A stretch of 64,000 nt of DNA from CAADGY01 sp900696665. Lineage in GTDB: Bacteria > Acidobacteriota > Terriglobia > Bryobacterales > Bryobacteraceae. Shown piece by piece: positions 44,601 to 52,794 of the stretch (positions are counted from its first letter, which is position 1; every line of letters starts with the position of its first letter). Below the pieces are notes generated by a model. It worked only from the letters and a program-made list of their open reading frames with translations. It did no database searches and was not told where the DNA came from. The stretch covers positions 9,224 to 73,223 of the forward strand of contig JAPSFM010000017.1 in the NCBI GenBank assembly GCA_035063885.1, read 5' to 3'. The translations under genes were made by a program, and so were the position numbers.

Positions 44601-45213
44601 CCGCTCCAAACGGTGGGGTTCCGGAGTGTCGGGGCTAGTGAACGCAATCATCGGCGGCTGGCAGCTCGCCAGCATCGGTGAGTGGCAGAGCGGCAACTGG
44701 CTGGGTGTCGACGGCACACGCTATCTGTTTGGTGACCCCACGCTCAGCGCGGACGAGCGGCTGCTGCTCACGTTTGGCAGGCGGCGGCAGCGCCTCTGGT
44801 TCCGTGGCGATTTCGATCCGCTACAGGCGAGCAATGCCGACCAGACGAAACTGCAAGCGCTTGTCCCGGCGGACCGGAGCCAGCGTGTGCTTCGTCCCCT
44901 TGGCGCGGGTTTCGACAACCGTATTCCGGTCACGATGACCGACGGCAGCATCCGTATGACAACCATCAGCGACACCGTAAACTGGAACGCGCGGAATTTC
45001 TATCGCGGACCGGGCCAGTGGGATCTCACCGCATCTGTGTATAAGAACTTCAATATCACGGAGCGGACGCAACTGCGATTCACGGCAGACTTTTTCAACG
45101 TCCTCAATCATCCGGTGGATGTGGATCCCAACGTCACCACCGGTCTCCAGGATTTGAGCATACAGCGGAATCAACCTCGCGTGATTCAGTTCTCGTTGCG
45201 CTTCTCATGGTAA
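41620..45213 (+). CDS. TonB-dependent receptor, Oar type with carboxypeptidase-like regulatory domain
   Basis: Outer-membrane transporter of 1197 residues. Signal peptide residues 1-24 (LARLLFALIALAVLLIPVSA), then a carboxypeptidase regulatory-like beta-sandwich (about 25-115: GTVRGTVYDPTQAGIPGATV; GIYSFAAVPPGAYTASVEA). The plug domain has LNGRDVSSLFTLTPGVEG and ITLVTKSGTNEFHGTLFET. The barrel runs to the C-terminal aromatic residue (VIQFSLRFSW). This class is expanded in Acidobacteria. It carries a strong promoter and a divergent ROK regulator. It likely imports a glycan or glycoside; the ligand is not inferable. Ends 7 bases inside the DUF4091 gene. Confidence 0.9.
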   Translation: MKKLARLLFALIALAVLLIPVSAQTGTGTVRGTVYDPTQAGIPGATVILTNQKTNDQRRTTTTSEGIYSFAAVPPGAYTASVEASGFKKWEGTLELQVGQTAVANATMQVGSVDTVVEVTGAAPVITTESAEVADVKDALRIQQLPLNGRDVSSLFTLTPGVEGGGSPRVNGLKVGATEMLLDGISVVDRFGGGIARVQPGLDTVQEFRIETVGSSAQYSRPATITLVTKSGTNEFHGTLFETHRNNAGGLRARQRQDGNTAAKLIRNEYGVSAGGPVYIPQLFDGRDRTFWFAAWEGLKQRESVFARGSVPTETMWRGDFSGLVDSAGQRTTIYDPMTTNAEGRRQPFAGNLIPVNRQNPFFAKMRDVTPMPTNDVNPYIGENFQAVYPNTTDVYKFTAKGDHRFSDRDMLTGRFSVSNLSQKLRGGRFSIPPPTMENAYGSGRTDAKIYTPNIRYTRIISPTLLNELNLGIHRSAKSSGTLADNTPWANNLGLPNPFGAQGWPTLYTDWFAWDADNRKDEMLTGYVMENNVSWNRGKHSLRWGAKVRWEQNNIRELQQAQGSHGFEGAWTSLYDPDEDQAVSFTGNGLADLALGIPSDLTNQNNRGYFYFRQTEIGLYVQDTWKVTPRLTLDLGVRWDRWSPYSEKQNRFVGVDPATVSDVFQVITPGNVRMEELPGALPAQLASYALRGLTWTTADEIGYPSNLVRADNNNFGPRLGAAYTLGNRTSLRAGYGEYFWTMPLSQILQSMRTTPPLNLRFSNPISTLDGTGSFGVRTAPRPEFFVGNAMVSTEGIVQLPVSALPGMSLDGRNWKDARVQSWHVTLEHEVMKDTAVRFTYLGEHARDLEQRYALNPREAEYNYVSRTGVNPPGNRDLLRANPNWSLFATNRSGYSNTHSAQAEIERRYSNGLLFQGFYTFSRSLTTTDAGGFTSGNGAINSVGGNAVFEVPDVTQVFGAPNLSFDDRLRLGYYNSGNVPAHRIRWNAFYELPFGRSKRWGSGVSGLVNAIIGGWQLASIGEWQSGNWLGVDGTRYLFGDPTLSADERLLLTFGRRRQRLWFRGDFDPLQASNADQTKLQALVPADRSQRVLRPLGAGFDNRIPVTMTDGSIRMTTISDTVNWNARNFYRGPGQWDLTASVYKNFNITERTQLRFTADFFNVLNHPVDVDPNVTTGLQDLSIQRNQPRVIQFSLRFSW

Positions 45214-47018
45214 GTCCGCAAAGGGCCTCGCTTATCTGTGGGGCCCTTCTCTTCGTTCTTCCGGTCCGCGCCGCCGAAATCCGTTTGCTGCCGGAATATC
45301 TGCGGCCCGATCCGTTTGGAGCCATCGTCACCGAGGACCGGAAGAACACGGCAGCGACGGAGCCGGCTCAGGTGAAGTTGCGTGTAGCCAAACGCGGTTA
45401 CGCGTCTATGCAGATCGTCGTCTATGCGGAAAAGCCAGGCTCGTACAGGCTTCGGGTGACCGCGCCACCGCCGCTTGAAGTGGATGTGTTCCGTGAATGG
45501 TTCCATAAGATGCGATCTGGCGGCGCTTACTATCCGGATGCGCTGATACCAGTGTCAGGCACGCACGAATCGCACATTCCGAATCCGGACAATCGCATTG
45601 AAAACCAGAAATCGGAAGCGTATTGGTTGGATGTGTGGGTGCCCGCAGGCGCGTCTCCGGGAGAGTATGCTATTCAGGTCACTCTGAATGCTGACGGGAA
45701 ACAAGCAGCCGCGCGGGTTCCAGTCACGGTGCTGGATGCGAATTACCCCAGTGATGATGTGATCGCCATCGATCACAATTCCTATGGAAGTACCTGGTTG
45801 CCGGCCCTGTATCCGAAGGCTGCGAAGCAGGAAGACTTTTACACCAGCGCGGAACTGTTCCGTTTGATTCACGCCCATCACCGGATCTTTTATGAACATC
45901 GCGGGCTGTACCATCAGCTCGGATACGGGCACGCCGGGAAAGTGGCGCCTGAGTTTGCGCCGGAACTGGAGGGTACCGGACGAAACAAGCGTATCGCCAA
46001 CTGGAACCTGTTCGACCGTCACTATGGACCTCTGCTGGACGGTTCGGCTTTTGCGAATACACGGTTTGGCGCAAAGCCGATCCCATTCGTGTATCTGCCC
46101 ATCAACCCCGATTGGCCGGCTTCGTTTTTGTGGTGGGGAGAGCCGGGTTACGAGGCCGAGTTTGTAAACGTAGTTTCCCAGATGGAGCGGCACTTCCGCG
46201 AAAAAGGATGGACACAGACGCGCTTCGAAATGTTTTTCAATCATAAGAAGCGGTATAAGGGGTATCCTTGGGACGGCGACGAAACCCGCTTCGAAGCCGA
46301 CCTGCCCTACTTCGCTGAGTACAGACGGTTGCTTGATAAAGCGGTTCCTGGGCAGAGCCCCGTAAAATTCGTCTTCCGCGCCGATGCCAGTTGGATGCTG
46401 GCGGAGCAGGCGCGGAAACAGGGTGGTGTTATCGATTTCTGGGTAAATTCGGGAACCATTCTGAGCTGGTATCCCGACATCGTAGAAATGCTGAAAAAGC
46501 GCGGCGACATCGTCTGGATCTATTCCGGAACACCGGAAGTAGCGGGACCGGCCTCTGCCATCACTTTCAATCCTCTGCGTGCCTGGCTGTGGGGCATTGA
46601 CGGATACATCCATTGGCTCGCGGTCTCACCTGGTCCGGACCCATGGTTCCGCTTCGATGGTGGCGATACAGCGATGGTCTATCCAGGCTCGCGTTTTGGA
46701 GTGGAAGCGCCTATTCCCAGCATCCGGCTGAAGGCGCAGCGAAACTGTTTACAGGACTTGGCGTTGCTCGATACATTTAAGAAGACGCGGCCGGCGGATT
46801 GGTTAAAGACCGAAGTATCGAAGCGCTACAATGGCCTGGGACCCGAAGACTGGTGGATAGCTCATCCGCCCATTACACGCGAACCCGTTCAGGAATGGTC
46901 GAATGCGGATATCGACAGCGCGTCCAGACGGAGTAAGGCCCGGTTCAATACACTCGACGCGAACGCATGGGAGCGTGTCCGGCGATTTCTTCACGAACTG
47001 GTGACGGAGCGAAAGTGA
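45207..47018 (+). CDS. Exported DUF4091-type (glycoside-hydrolase-like) protein
   Basis: 603-residue secreted protein with signal peptide (ASLICGALLFVLPVRA). The N-terminal beta-sandwich (about 22-165) is followed by a TIM-barrel-like region (about 185-490) containing HHRIFYEHRGLYHQLGYGHA, WTQTRFEMFFNHKKRYKGY and DFWVNSGTILSWYPDIVEML, and a C-terminal DUF4091 segment (AWLWGIDGYIHWLAVSPG). Proteins with this layout are linked to carbohydrate-active enzymes. The start overlaps the Oar receptor by 7 bases and the stop overlaps the next gene, so it is co-expressed with the transporter. Activity is unproven. Confidence 0.82.
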   Translation: MVSPQRASLICGALLFVLPVRAAEIRLLPEYLRPDPFGAIVTEDRKNTAATEPAQVKLRVAKRGYASMQIVVYAEKPGSYRLRVTAPPPLEVDVFREWFHKMRSGGAYYPDALIPVSGTHESHIPNPDNRIENQKSEAYWLDVWVPAGASPGEYAIQVTLNADGKQAAARVPVTVLDANYPSDDVIAIDHNSYGSTWLPALYPKAAKQEDFYTSAELFRLIHAHHRIFYEHRGLYHQLGYGHAGKVAPEFAPELEGTGRNKRIANWNLFDRHYGPLLDGSAFANTRFGAKPIPFVYLPINPDWPASFLWWGEPGYEAEFVNVVSQMERHFREKGWTQTRFEMFFNHKKRYKGYPWDGDETRFEADLPYFAEYRRLLDKAVPGQSPVKFVFRADASWMLAEQARKQGGVIDFWVNSGTILSWYPDIVEMLKKRGDIVWIYSGTPEVAGPASAITFNPLRAWLWGIDGYIHWLAVSPGPDPWFRFDGGDTAMVYPGSRFGVEAPIPSIRLKAQRNCLQDLALLDTFKKTRPADWLKTEVSKRYNGLGPEDWWIAHPPITREPVQEWSNADIDSASRRSKARFNTLDANAWERVRRFLHELVTERK

Positions 47019-47569
47019 AACCGGTCTTACTTCTAATAGCCGCTGTTCTATGTGCACGGGCAGACGAACTGGCGCGAACACTGGACGATGTAGCCCGCAT
47101 CGCATCGGTGATGGTGGACGGCGATGTCTGCCAGCGTATCGTTACCGCGCGCGCCGAAGGGTACATCATCAAGGGGCATCCGCGAGACAAGTGGTTTGGC
47201 AGCGATAACTACGATGTGAACCATGGGCCGTATATCCAGACCAAGAAAACGTTGATGCGCCTGGCGAGGCTCAACCCTGCTTACTACGATGTGAATCTCT
47301 GGATGCCTATCGGGGAAAGCCCGCGCAAAATTCACGTGGTGATTCGGAACGATCGGGAAATAAGCCAGTTCTGGACGTTCGGTACGCTTGTGCAGGATAT
47401 GATTCCCGAGATGCGTGAAGTGCTGGAAACGGACAAACGCGTTACGGTGCGTCAAAAACCCGGTATCGTGTCGGTCCTCGCCCCGGTGCACAACAGCCTG
47501 GGCGATGTCGTGGGGTTGGTAGAAGTGGTAGGCCGCGAAAAGCCCGACGCGCACGAGAACGTGAAGTGA
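47015..47569 (+). CDS. Small exported protein with cache-like fold, unknown function
   Basis: 184-residue protein from the GTG at 47015, which overlaps the DUF4091 stop (GTGA). An N-terminal signal peptide (KPVLLLIAAVLCARA) is followed by DVARIASVMVDGDVCQRIV. The C-terminal part, KPGIVSVLAPVHNSLGDVVG then LVEVVGRE, resembles PAS/cache-type sensory domains with a conserved G-x-L-E pattern. No membrane segment follows the signal. It is the last gene of the receptor-DUF4091 operon, so a role in sensing or binding a transported ligand is possible, but this is inference. Confidence 0.68.
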   Translation: MKPVLLLIAAVLCARADELARTLDDVARIASVMVDGDVCQRIVTARAEGYIIKGHPRDKWFGSDNYDVNHGPYIQTKKTLMRLARLNPAYYDVNLWMPIGESPRKIHVVIRNDREISQFWTFGTLVQDMIPEMREVLETDKRVTVRQKPGIVSVLAPVHNSLGDVVGLVEVVGREKPDAHENVK

Positions 47570-47570
47570 A

Positions 47571-48893
47571 TCACCCGAGATCAGGGAGTACGAAGTCCAT
47601 GGATTTACCTGCTGCACGCGTGACGGCTTCGGCGGCCAGGTAGCCGCTCCGTACGGCCCCTTCCATCGTGGCGGGCCAGCCGGACTGCGTCCAATCACCC
47701 GCCAGGAACAGGTTCTTGAATGGAGTTCTTGCCTCCGGCCGTGCCTGCTCTGTGCCCGGAGCGGCGGAAAATGTGGCCCGGACTTCCTTCACCACGTGCG
47801 ACTTTTCAAGTTTCGCCCGGCGTACTTCCGGCAGGTATTTTGTCAATTCTTCGAGAACGAGCGGCACCACTTCGGTCTTGCTCATGGGCACAAGGCTGCG
47901 GGACGCGCTGATCACCGTCTGCAAGTACTTGCCCTGGTCCCGATTGAAAAACCAATGCACGGCGCTATCGAGAAGGACGGCATGCGGCAGTTCGGTCACC
48001 GTGCGATCGAACCATAGATGCACGCCCGTAATAGGCGAATGCTGGAACAGATCGGCCTTGATACCGAGTTCCGGGATCACGGATTCCAGCCGCTCGAAAG
48101 GCAGGGCGCACACGTAAAAGCGCGCGGTATGCTCGCGCTTGGATGCCGTAATTCCATATACCGCGTTGCGTTCCACCCAGATACGTTCCACGGGAGCGCG
48201 CAGGCGGAACTCGACGTTCCCGAGATCCTGCCACGTATTCGAGTCGTACAATTCGGCCAGGGGCACTACGGGAACCCCCATTTCGTAAGAGTTCTTATGA
48301 CGCAAAAAGCCCAGCCAGAAGACTTGAAACCCATGGCGGGCGGCCATGCGTCCGAGATCTTCGTTGATTGCGCTGACCAACACCTGCCCCCAGAAACGTT
48401 TGATGCTACGCTGGGTTTGCCGCTTTTCTTTCAGCCAGTCGAGCATGGTGATGCGGTCCAGATCTTTGCGGTGCTCGTACTCGCGCCGGATGCATTGCAG
48501 TCCGTATGCGATGGAGAGTTTGTCGGACAGCGAGAGGCACTTCATGGTGAGGAAGCTCTCCGTGAAGTGATACGGAGCGGGAAGATGGCCTGCCCGAAGG
48601 TAGGAGATACGCCCCCCTGGTTCCAGAAAGTAGAATTCGCGGTGGAAATGAATTTGGTCCGCTACCCGCAACCGGCTGTAGAAATCCATCAGGTTGACAC
48701 AGCATCGCAGTAATATGTGCTGGCAGTTGTCAATGATTTCGGTTTGATCCCCTACGTCGGCGGGATATGAGGTAGCACGTCCGCCCAGAAATCCGCGCGA
48801 CTCGAAGAGTTGAACGTTCAGTCCGGCGCTTCCCAATGCCACGGCAGTGGCGAGACCCGACAGGCCGCCACCAATTACAATGCAGTCTGACAT
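47571..48893 (-). CDS. hpnE: Squalene-associated FAD-dependent oxidoreductase HpnE
   Basis: FAD-dependent amine-oxidase/desaturase family protein, 440 residues, the hydroxysqualene dehydroxylase HpnE of the HpnCDE squalene route. The N-terminal dinucleotide motif CIVIGGGLSGLATAVALGSA is followed by LFESRGFLGGRATSYP and the family stretch IDNCQHILLRCCVNLMDFY. The C-terminal GDWTQSGWPATMEGAVRSGY is the FAD-end motif of these desaturases. hpnC, hpnD and shc are not in the window. It follows the small membrane protein on the same strand with 9 bases between, so it may be transcribed with trpE(G). Confidence 0.88.
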   Translation of the reverse strand: MSDCIVIGGGLSGLATAVALGSAGLNVQLFESRGFLGGRATSYPADVGDQTEIIDNCQHILLRCCVNLMDFYSRLRVADQIHFHREFYFLEPGGRISYLRAGHLPAPYHFTESFLTMKCLSLSDKLSIAYGLQCIRREYEHRKDLDRITMLDWLKEKRQTQRSIKRFWGQVLVSAINEDLGRMAARHGFQVFWLGFLRHKNSYEMGVPVVPLAELYDSNTWQDLGNVEFRLRAPVERIWVERNAVYGITASKREHTARFYVCALPFERLESVIPELGIKADLFQHSPITGVHLWFDRTVTELPHAVLLDSAVHWFFNRDQGKYLQTVISASRSLVPMSKTEVVPLVLEELTKYLPEVRRAKLEKSHVVKEVRATFSAAPGTEQARPEARTPFKNLFLAGDWTQSGWPATMEGAVRSGYLAAEAVTRAAGKSMDFVLPDLG

Positions 48894-48902
48894 TCAGTCC
48901 GG

Positions 48903-49019
48903 CTAGCTGATCGGTATTCTTGCGCGGTGTCCCCCGTCATCACCGCCACCGACAATCATAACAGCGATGCAAAGAACAACGATCAGAAAAAGCAGATCGG
49001 ACGGAGTAAAGCTTTCCAT
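48903..49019 (-). CDS. 38-residue small membrane protein between trpE(G) and hpnE
   Basis: A short ORF starting ATG at 49019 with GAGGG about 6 bases upstream and ending TAG at 48903. The product begins MESFTPSDLLFLIVVLC, has a single transmembrane helix at about residues 8-23 and then a glycine/aspartate-rich turn (IVGGGDDGGHRARIP) with a basic cytoplasm-or-periplasm tail. It is 32 bases after the trpE(G) stop and 9 bases before hpnE, filling an otherwise empty 158-base gap in the same direction. Function unknown. Coding potential is supported by the ribosome site, the neat fit and the clean helix, but not proven. Confidence 0.6.
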   Translation of the reverse strand: MESFTPSDLLFLIVVLCIAVMIVGGGDDGGHRARIPIS

Positions 49020-49051
49020 TGCGATCCCTCTCGTGCATTATTTCCATTTAC

Positions 49052-51235
49052 TTACGCGCGCGGCTCCGTTTCGTACCGGCTGGTTGCCCGGCGGGCTGTG
49101 CCGTACAACTTGACTACGTTCTCGATCAGCCTCAAACCGCAATCGTGCTCCAGCGTCAGCATCGATTCGGGATGGAACTGAACAGCCTCAATCGGAAGAC
49201 GCTTGTGCCGGATCCCCATAACTACGCCGTCTTCGGATTCGGCCGTGATTTCCAGGCAAGCCGGGAGTGCCTCTCGCCGCGCGAACAGCGAATGATACCG
49301 GCCCACTTTGAACCGGGTGGGCAAATCCTCAAACACCCCGCGGTTTGAGTGCGTAACGTGGGAGGGCTTGCCATGCATCGGATAGTCGAGGACACCCAAC
49401 TCACCACCGAACGCCTCCACAATGCCCTGCAACCCGAGACATACGCCAAACACGGGGATTTCTCTTGCCGCCGCGTACCGCACGAGCTCGATCACTCCGA
49501 AGTCTTGCGGTCTGCCCGGACCCGGAGAGATCAAAATCACCGACGGGGCAATTTCCGGGATCAGCTCGAGAGGAAATCCAGCGCGGTAGGTGACCACTTC
49601 CGCTCCCGCCTGGCGGGCGTAGTTCGCCAGCGTGTGGATGAAACAATCGTCGTTGTCCACCAGCAGCATCCGCACCCCTGCCCGCGGGCGGACCGGCGCG
49701 CGCGGGCCTTCCTTCTCCGGTTCAGGCACCGCGCCCAGCGCCCGGAAGAAGCCAGTGGCCTTGAGGCGGGTTTCCTGCTCTTCATTCGCGGGAACCGAGT
49801 CGTACAGCAGCGTGGCTCCGGCACCGTAGCCCGCGATGCCATCTTTCAGATGAATGGTCCGGATCAGAATTCCCGTGTTGATGTCGCCGTTCAACGACAA
49901 CATGCCGACGGCGCCGCCATACCAACCGCGGGCGTCCTTTTCCAAGTTCTCGATGGCCTGTGCCGCCGCTTTCTTCGGCGCCCCGATGATGGTGACGGCC
50001 CACATATGAGTGAGAAAGGCATCCAGCGAGTCGAAGCCGGGCTGCAATTGTCCTTCGACGTGATCGACCGTGTGAAACACGCCGGCGTAGGATTCAATCA
50101 ACCGCCGGCCGATGACCTTTACCGAACCCGGCACGCAAACACGGGATTTATCGTTCCGGTCCACGTCCGTGCACATCGTCAACTCAGACTCTTCCTTGAA
50201 AGAGTTCAGCAGTTCGCGGATGTTCTCCGCATCGGACAACGGGTCTCCCGTCCGGCGTACGGTGCCGGCAATCGGACATGTCTCCACGCGCGAGCCTTCG
50301 ACGCGCACAAACATTTCCGGCGAAGCGCCGATCAGTTGCTCGTCGCCCAACTGCAGCAGGAACTCATATGGACTGGGGCTCAGGTGTTGAATGCGCTCGA
50401 ACAACGCCGACGGGCTGCCGGAATAGGGTGCGCGGAACGTCTGCCGGAGCACCACTTCGTAATAGTCGCCCCGCGCCATTCCCTGGCGCACCGTCTCTAC
50501 TTTTTCCATGTACTCTTCCGGTTCATGGTCGGAGGAAATACCGGTTGAAGCCGTTGACGGCGCGCTACTAATTTTCTCGCCGGATCTCTCGAGGGCGAGC
50601 GTAGAGAGGCCGCCTGATTCAAAATCGTACTGGTATCGCTCGATCTGTTCTTTCTTACGATCCATGAAGTAAATGTCGTCGCAGAGGAACAAATGGAGAT
50701 CCTTGGTTCCGTGGCGCGGTAACTTCAACTCAATAGGATCGAATTGGAACAACAGGTCGTAGCCGAATGCTCCAACAAGAGAGAGCCGGCTGTCCTGCGG
50801 GTTCTGGAATTCGGTGCTGAATGCCCGCAGAATGGAAAAAACGGAAGGCTGTTTACTGCGCTCCTCTTCTGGGAACAGTCCGGCCAGCGGTTTCAAACGG
50901 CCGTACAGGCCGCCACCGGCGCCGAAATCGAAACTCTCCCAATGCGGATGCGGGACGAGAATGGGGTACAGCATTCTTGCCAGCATTTGACCGCGCAAAT
51001 TCAGCGCCCGAAACTCGACTTGGCGGCCGTGTGCGACCACTTCCAGAGGAGGCCTTATGGAGGCGATATCCCATCGCGAATAGCGGCCGGGATACTCGTA
51101 GCCCGAGGAAAGATAGAAACCCCGGTAGTAATCCAGGTCTCTCAACAGGAATTCGAGTCCCTTCTTGAAGGGAATTTTCGAGGCACTGCGAGTGACTGTG
51201 ATACCGCTTGGAGTGGTATATCTCAACTGCCGCAT
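49052..51235 (-). CDS. trpE: Anthranilate synthase, fused TrpE-TrpG
   Basis: 727-residue fusion of anthranilate synthase component I (chorismate amination) and the glutamine amidotransferase component II. The N-terminal segment YTTPSGITVTRSASKIP and LSSGYEYPGRYSRWDIASIRPP, then FGAFGYDLLFQFDPIEL, match the single-chain enzyme of rhizobia. Chorismate-binding motifs: SPSPYEFLLQLGDEQLIGAS, ETCPIAGTVRRTGDP and ELTMCTDVDRNDKSRVC. The GATase triad is visible as FGVCLGLQ (Cys), QFHPES (His, Glu). A PabB/PabA or PhzE fusion is less likely given the N-terminal match. No other trp genes are nearby. Confidence 0.9.
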   Translation of the reverse strand: MRQLRYTTPSGITVTRSASKIPFKKGLEFLLRDLDYYRGFYLSSGYEYPGRYSRWDIASIRPPLEVVAHGRQVEFRALNLRGQMLARMLYPILVPHPHWESFDFGAGGGLYGRLKPLAGLFPEEERSKQPSVFSILRAFSTEFQNPQDSRLSLVGAFGYDLLFQFDPIELKLPRHGTKDLHLFLCDDIYFMDRKKEQIERYQYDFESGGLSTLALERSGEKISSAPSTASTGISSDHEPEEYMEKVETVRQGMARGDYYEVVLRQTFRAPYSGSPSALFERIQHLSPSPYEFLLQLGDEQLIGASPEMFVRVEGSRVETCPIAGTVRRTGDPLSDAENIRELLNSFKEESELTMCTDVDRNDKSRVCVPGSVKVIGRRLIESYAGVFHTVDHVEGQLQPGFDSLDAFLTHMWAVTIIGAPKKAAAQAIENLEKDARGWYGGAVGMLSLNGDINTGILIRTIHLKDGIAGYGAGATLLYDSVPANEEQETRLKATGFFRALGAVPEPEKEGPRAPVRPRAGVRMLLVDNDDCFIHTLANYARQAGAEVVTYRAGFPLELIPEIAPSVILISPGPGRPQDFGVIELVRYAAAREIPVFGVCLGLQGIVEAFGGELGVLDYPMHGKPSHVTHSNRGVFEDLPTRFKVGRYHSLFARREALPACLEITAESEDGVVMGIRHKRLPIEAVQFHPESMLTLEHDCGLRLIENVVKLYGTARRATSRYETEPRA

Positions 51236-51353
51236 TCGGACGCCCTGAGTGAAACCGGAGTGATACTTCAGAATACCATGCTGTCTTCACTACACTGGCT
51301 GCTCCATCCGGCTCTGGTTGCCCTAAGCTTCATCCGTGTGTTTTACTTCCATC

Positions 51354-52289
51354 ATGAAGCTGCGACTTGTCCTTACCTTGGCGCTGGTATTACCTCTGGC
51401 CGCCGAAGTAAAGATCACCCAAAAGGCGGACCGTATCCAGGTTGAAATCGATGGCAGTCCGTTCACGGATTTCTTCATCGGCGCGGATGCGCCAAAGCCA
51501 TACCTGCACCCGCTACGCTCCGCTTCGGGAAAAATCGTGACGCGCCGGTTTCCGATGGAACAGGTAGAGGGCGAGGTCAGGGATCACCCGCATCACCGGG
51601 GATTATGGTTTTCACACGGCGACGTGAATGGATACGATTTCTGGGCCAATGAGCGGTCGTCGAAGAGGCCGAAGTCCGGGCTCATCACGTTGAAGAAAGT
51701 CAACAGCGTCAAGAGCGGATCAAAGAGCGGCTCGGTCTCAGCCAGCTTCGAATGGAAGGAGCCGGACGGCAAACTCCTGCTGACCGAAGACCGGACCATG
51801 GTGTTCTACTCCGATCCGAAGCTCCGCACGATCGACCTGGATATCAAACTCACGCCAGCTCAAAAAGTGAAGTTCGGAGACACCAAGGAGGGATGCTTTG
51901 CGATCCGGCTTGCCGATCCACTGAACGAGAAGCATAGCGGAAAAATGGTGAGCGCGGATGGCAAACGCGGAGAGTCGGAGGTCTGGGGAACGAGATCGCC
52001 GTGGGTCGACTATCACGGAGAAGTCGATGGGGAAAAGCTCGGGATCGTGATTATGGATCACCCCTCCAACCCGCGGCATCCGACCTACTGGCATTCACGC
52101 TCGTACGGTCTTTTCGCCGCAAACATCTGGGGATTGCACGATTTCCTGAACGACAAGACCAAGGACGGCAGCATGACGCTCGCCCCGGGCGGCGCCATCC
52201 GCTTCCGCTATCGCGTTGTCATCCATCCGGGTGATGAGCTGAGCGCGAACATCGCCGGGTTATACAAGGCCTATTCGAAAACGAAGTGA
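51354..52289 (+). CDS. Exported DUF6807 (PmoA-like) family protein
   Basis: Secreted protein of 311 residues from the ATG at 51354 (longer ATG at 51336 is less likely). Signal peptide KLRLVLTLALVLPLAA, then a beta-rich domain with RRFPMEQVEGEVRDHPHHRG, LWFSHGDVNGYDFWANE, LTEDRTMVFYSDP, SPWVDYHGEVDGEKLGIV, PRHPTYWHSRSYGLFAANIW. These are the conserved histidine/aromatic blocks of DUF6807, annotated elsewhere as methane oxygenase PmoA, although no methane oxidation is implied. In similar genomes it clusters with sugar oxidoreductases, so a carbohydrate role is likely. It is divergent from trpE(G). Confidence 0.82.
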   Translation: MKLRLVLTLALVLPLAAEVKITQKADRIQVEIDGSPFTDFFIGADAPKPYLHPLRSASGKIVTRRFPMEQVEGEVRDHPHHRGLWFSHGDVNGYDFWANERSSKRPKSGLITLKKVNSVKSGSKSGSVSASFEWKEPDGKLLLTEDRTMVFYSDPKLRTIDLDIKLTPAQKVKFGDTKEGCFAIRLADPLNEKHSGKMVSADGKRGESEVWGTRSPWVDYHGEVDGEKLGIVIMDHPSNPRHPTYWHSRSYGLFAANIWGLHDFLNDKTKDGSMTLAPGGAIRFRYRVVIHPGDELSANIAGLYKAYSKTK

Positions 52290-52308
52290 CAGAGGCCCGC
52301 GGCGGCGT

Positions 52309-52794
52309 CTACCGCTCGCGCCGTACGGTGGCCATGGCATGCGCTTCAACGGCGAGCCCTTCGCCGACAGGTCCCACCCGCTCCCAAGTTTTGAACTTTA
52401 CCGACACCTGGTCGAGCGAGAGATCGAGCGTGGCAGCGATCTGCTCTCGTATGGGGTTCCGGTAATCTTTCATCTTCGGACGTTCGAGTACGACCGTTGA
52501 GTCGATATTCACGATCTGAAACCCGGCTTCAAGCAGCAGGTCCCGTGCGTGCGAGAGAAACTGCAGGCTGCCGGCGCCTGCCCATCGCGGGTCGTTGTCC
52601 GGAAAATGCATTCCTATATCGCCCAGCGCGCCGGCTCCGAGCAGCGCATCCGTAATCGCATGCGCCAGGACGTCGGCATCGGAGTGCCCTTCGAGGCCGA
52701 AGTCACATGGGATGACCACCCCGCCGATCACCAACTTGAGATTGCGCCCTATGCGATGGACGTCCCATCCAACGCCGGTTCGATACTCCGTCAC
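52309..52794 (-). CDS. ispF: 2-C-methyl-D-erythritol 2,4-cyclodiphosphate synthase
   Basis: MEP-pathway enzyme, 161 residues, usual length. Metal-binding DVHR occurs near the N-terminus (GVGWDVHRIG), followed by GHSDADVLAHAITDALLGAG with the second histidine, DIGMHFPDNDPRWAG and the C-terminal VKFKTWERVGPVGEGLAVEA. The start overlaps the ispD stop by 4 bases (ATGA), as is common, so the two are coupled. It makes the cyclodiphosphate precursor used for isoprenoids, including the squalene consumed by HpnE. Confidence 0.96.
   Translation of the reverse strand: MTEYRTGVGWDVHRIGRNLKLVIGGVVIPCDFGLEGHSDADVLAHAITDALLGAGALGDIGMHFPDNDPRWAGAGSLQFLSHARDLLLEAGFQIVNIDSTVVLERPKMKDYRNPIREQIAATLDLSLDQVSVKFKTWERVGPVGEGLAVEAHAMATVRRER

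Noticed and set aside
51354..52289. Methane monooxygenase function of the PmoA-labelled DUF6807 protein
   Set aside because: The protein is a secreted beta-rich family, not a copper membrane monooxygenase; no pmoB or pmoC nearby.
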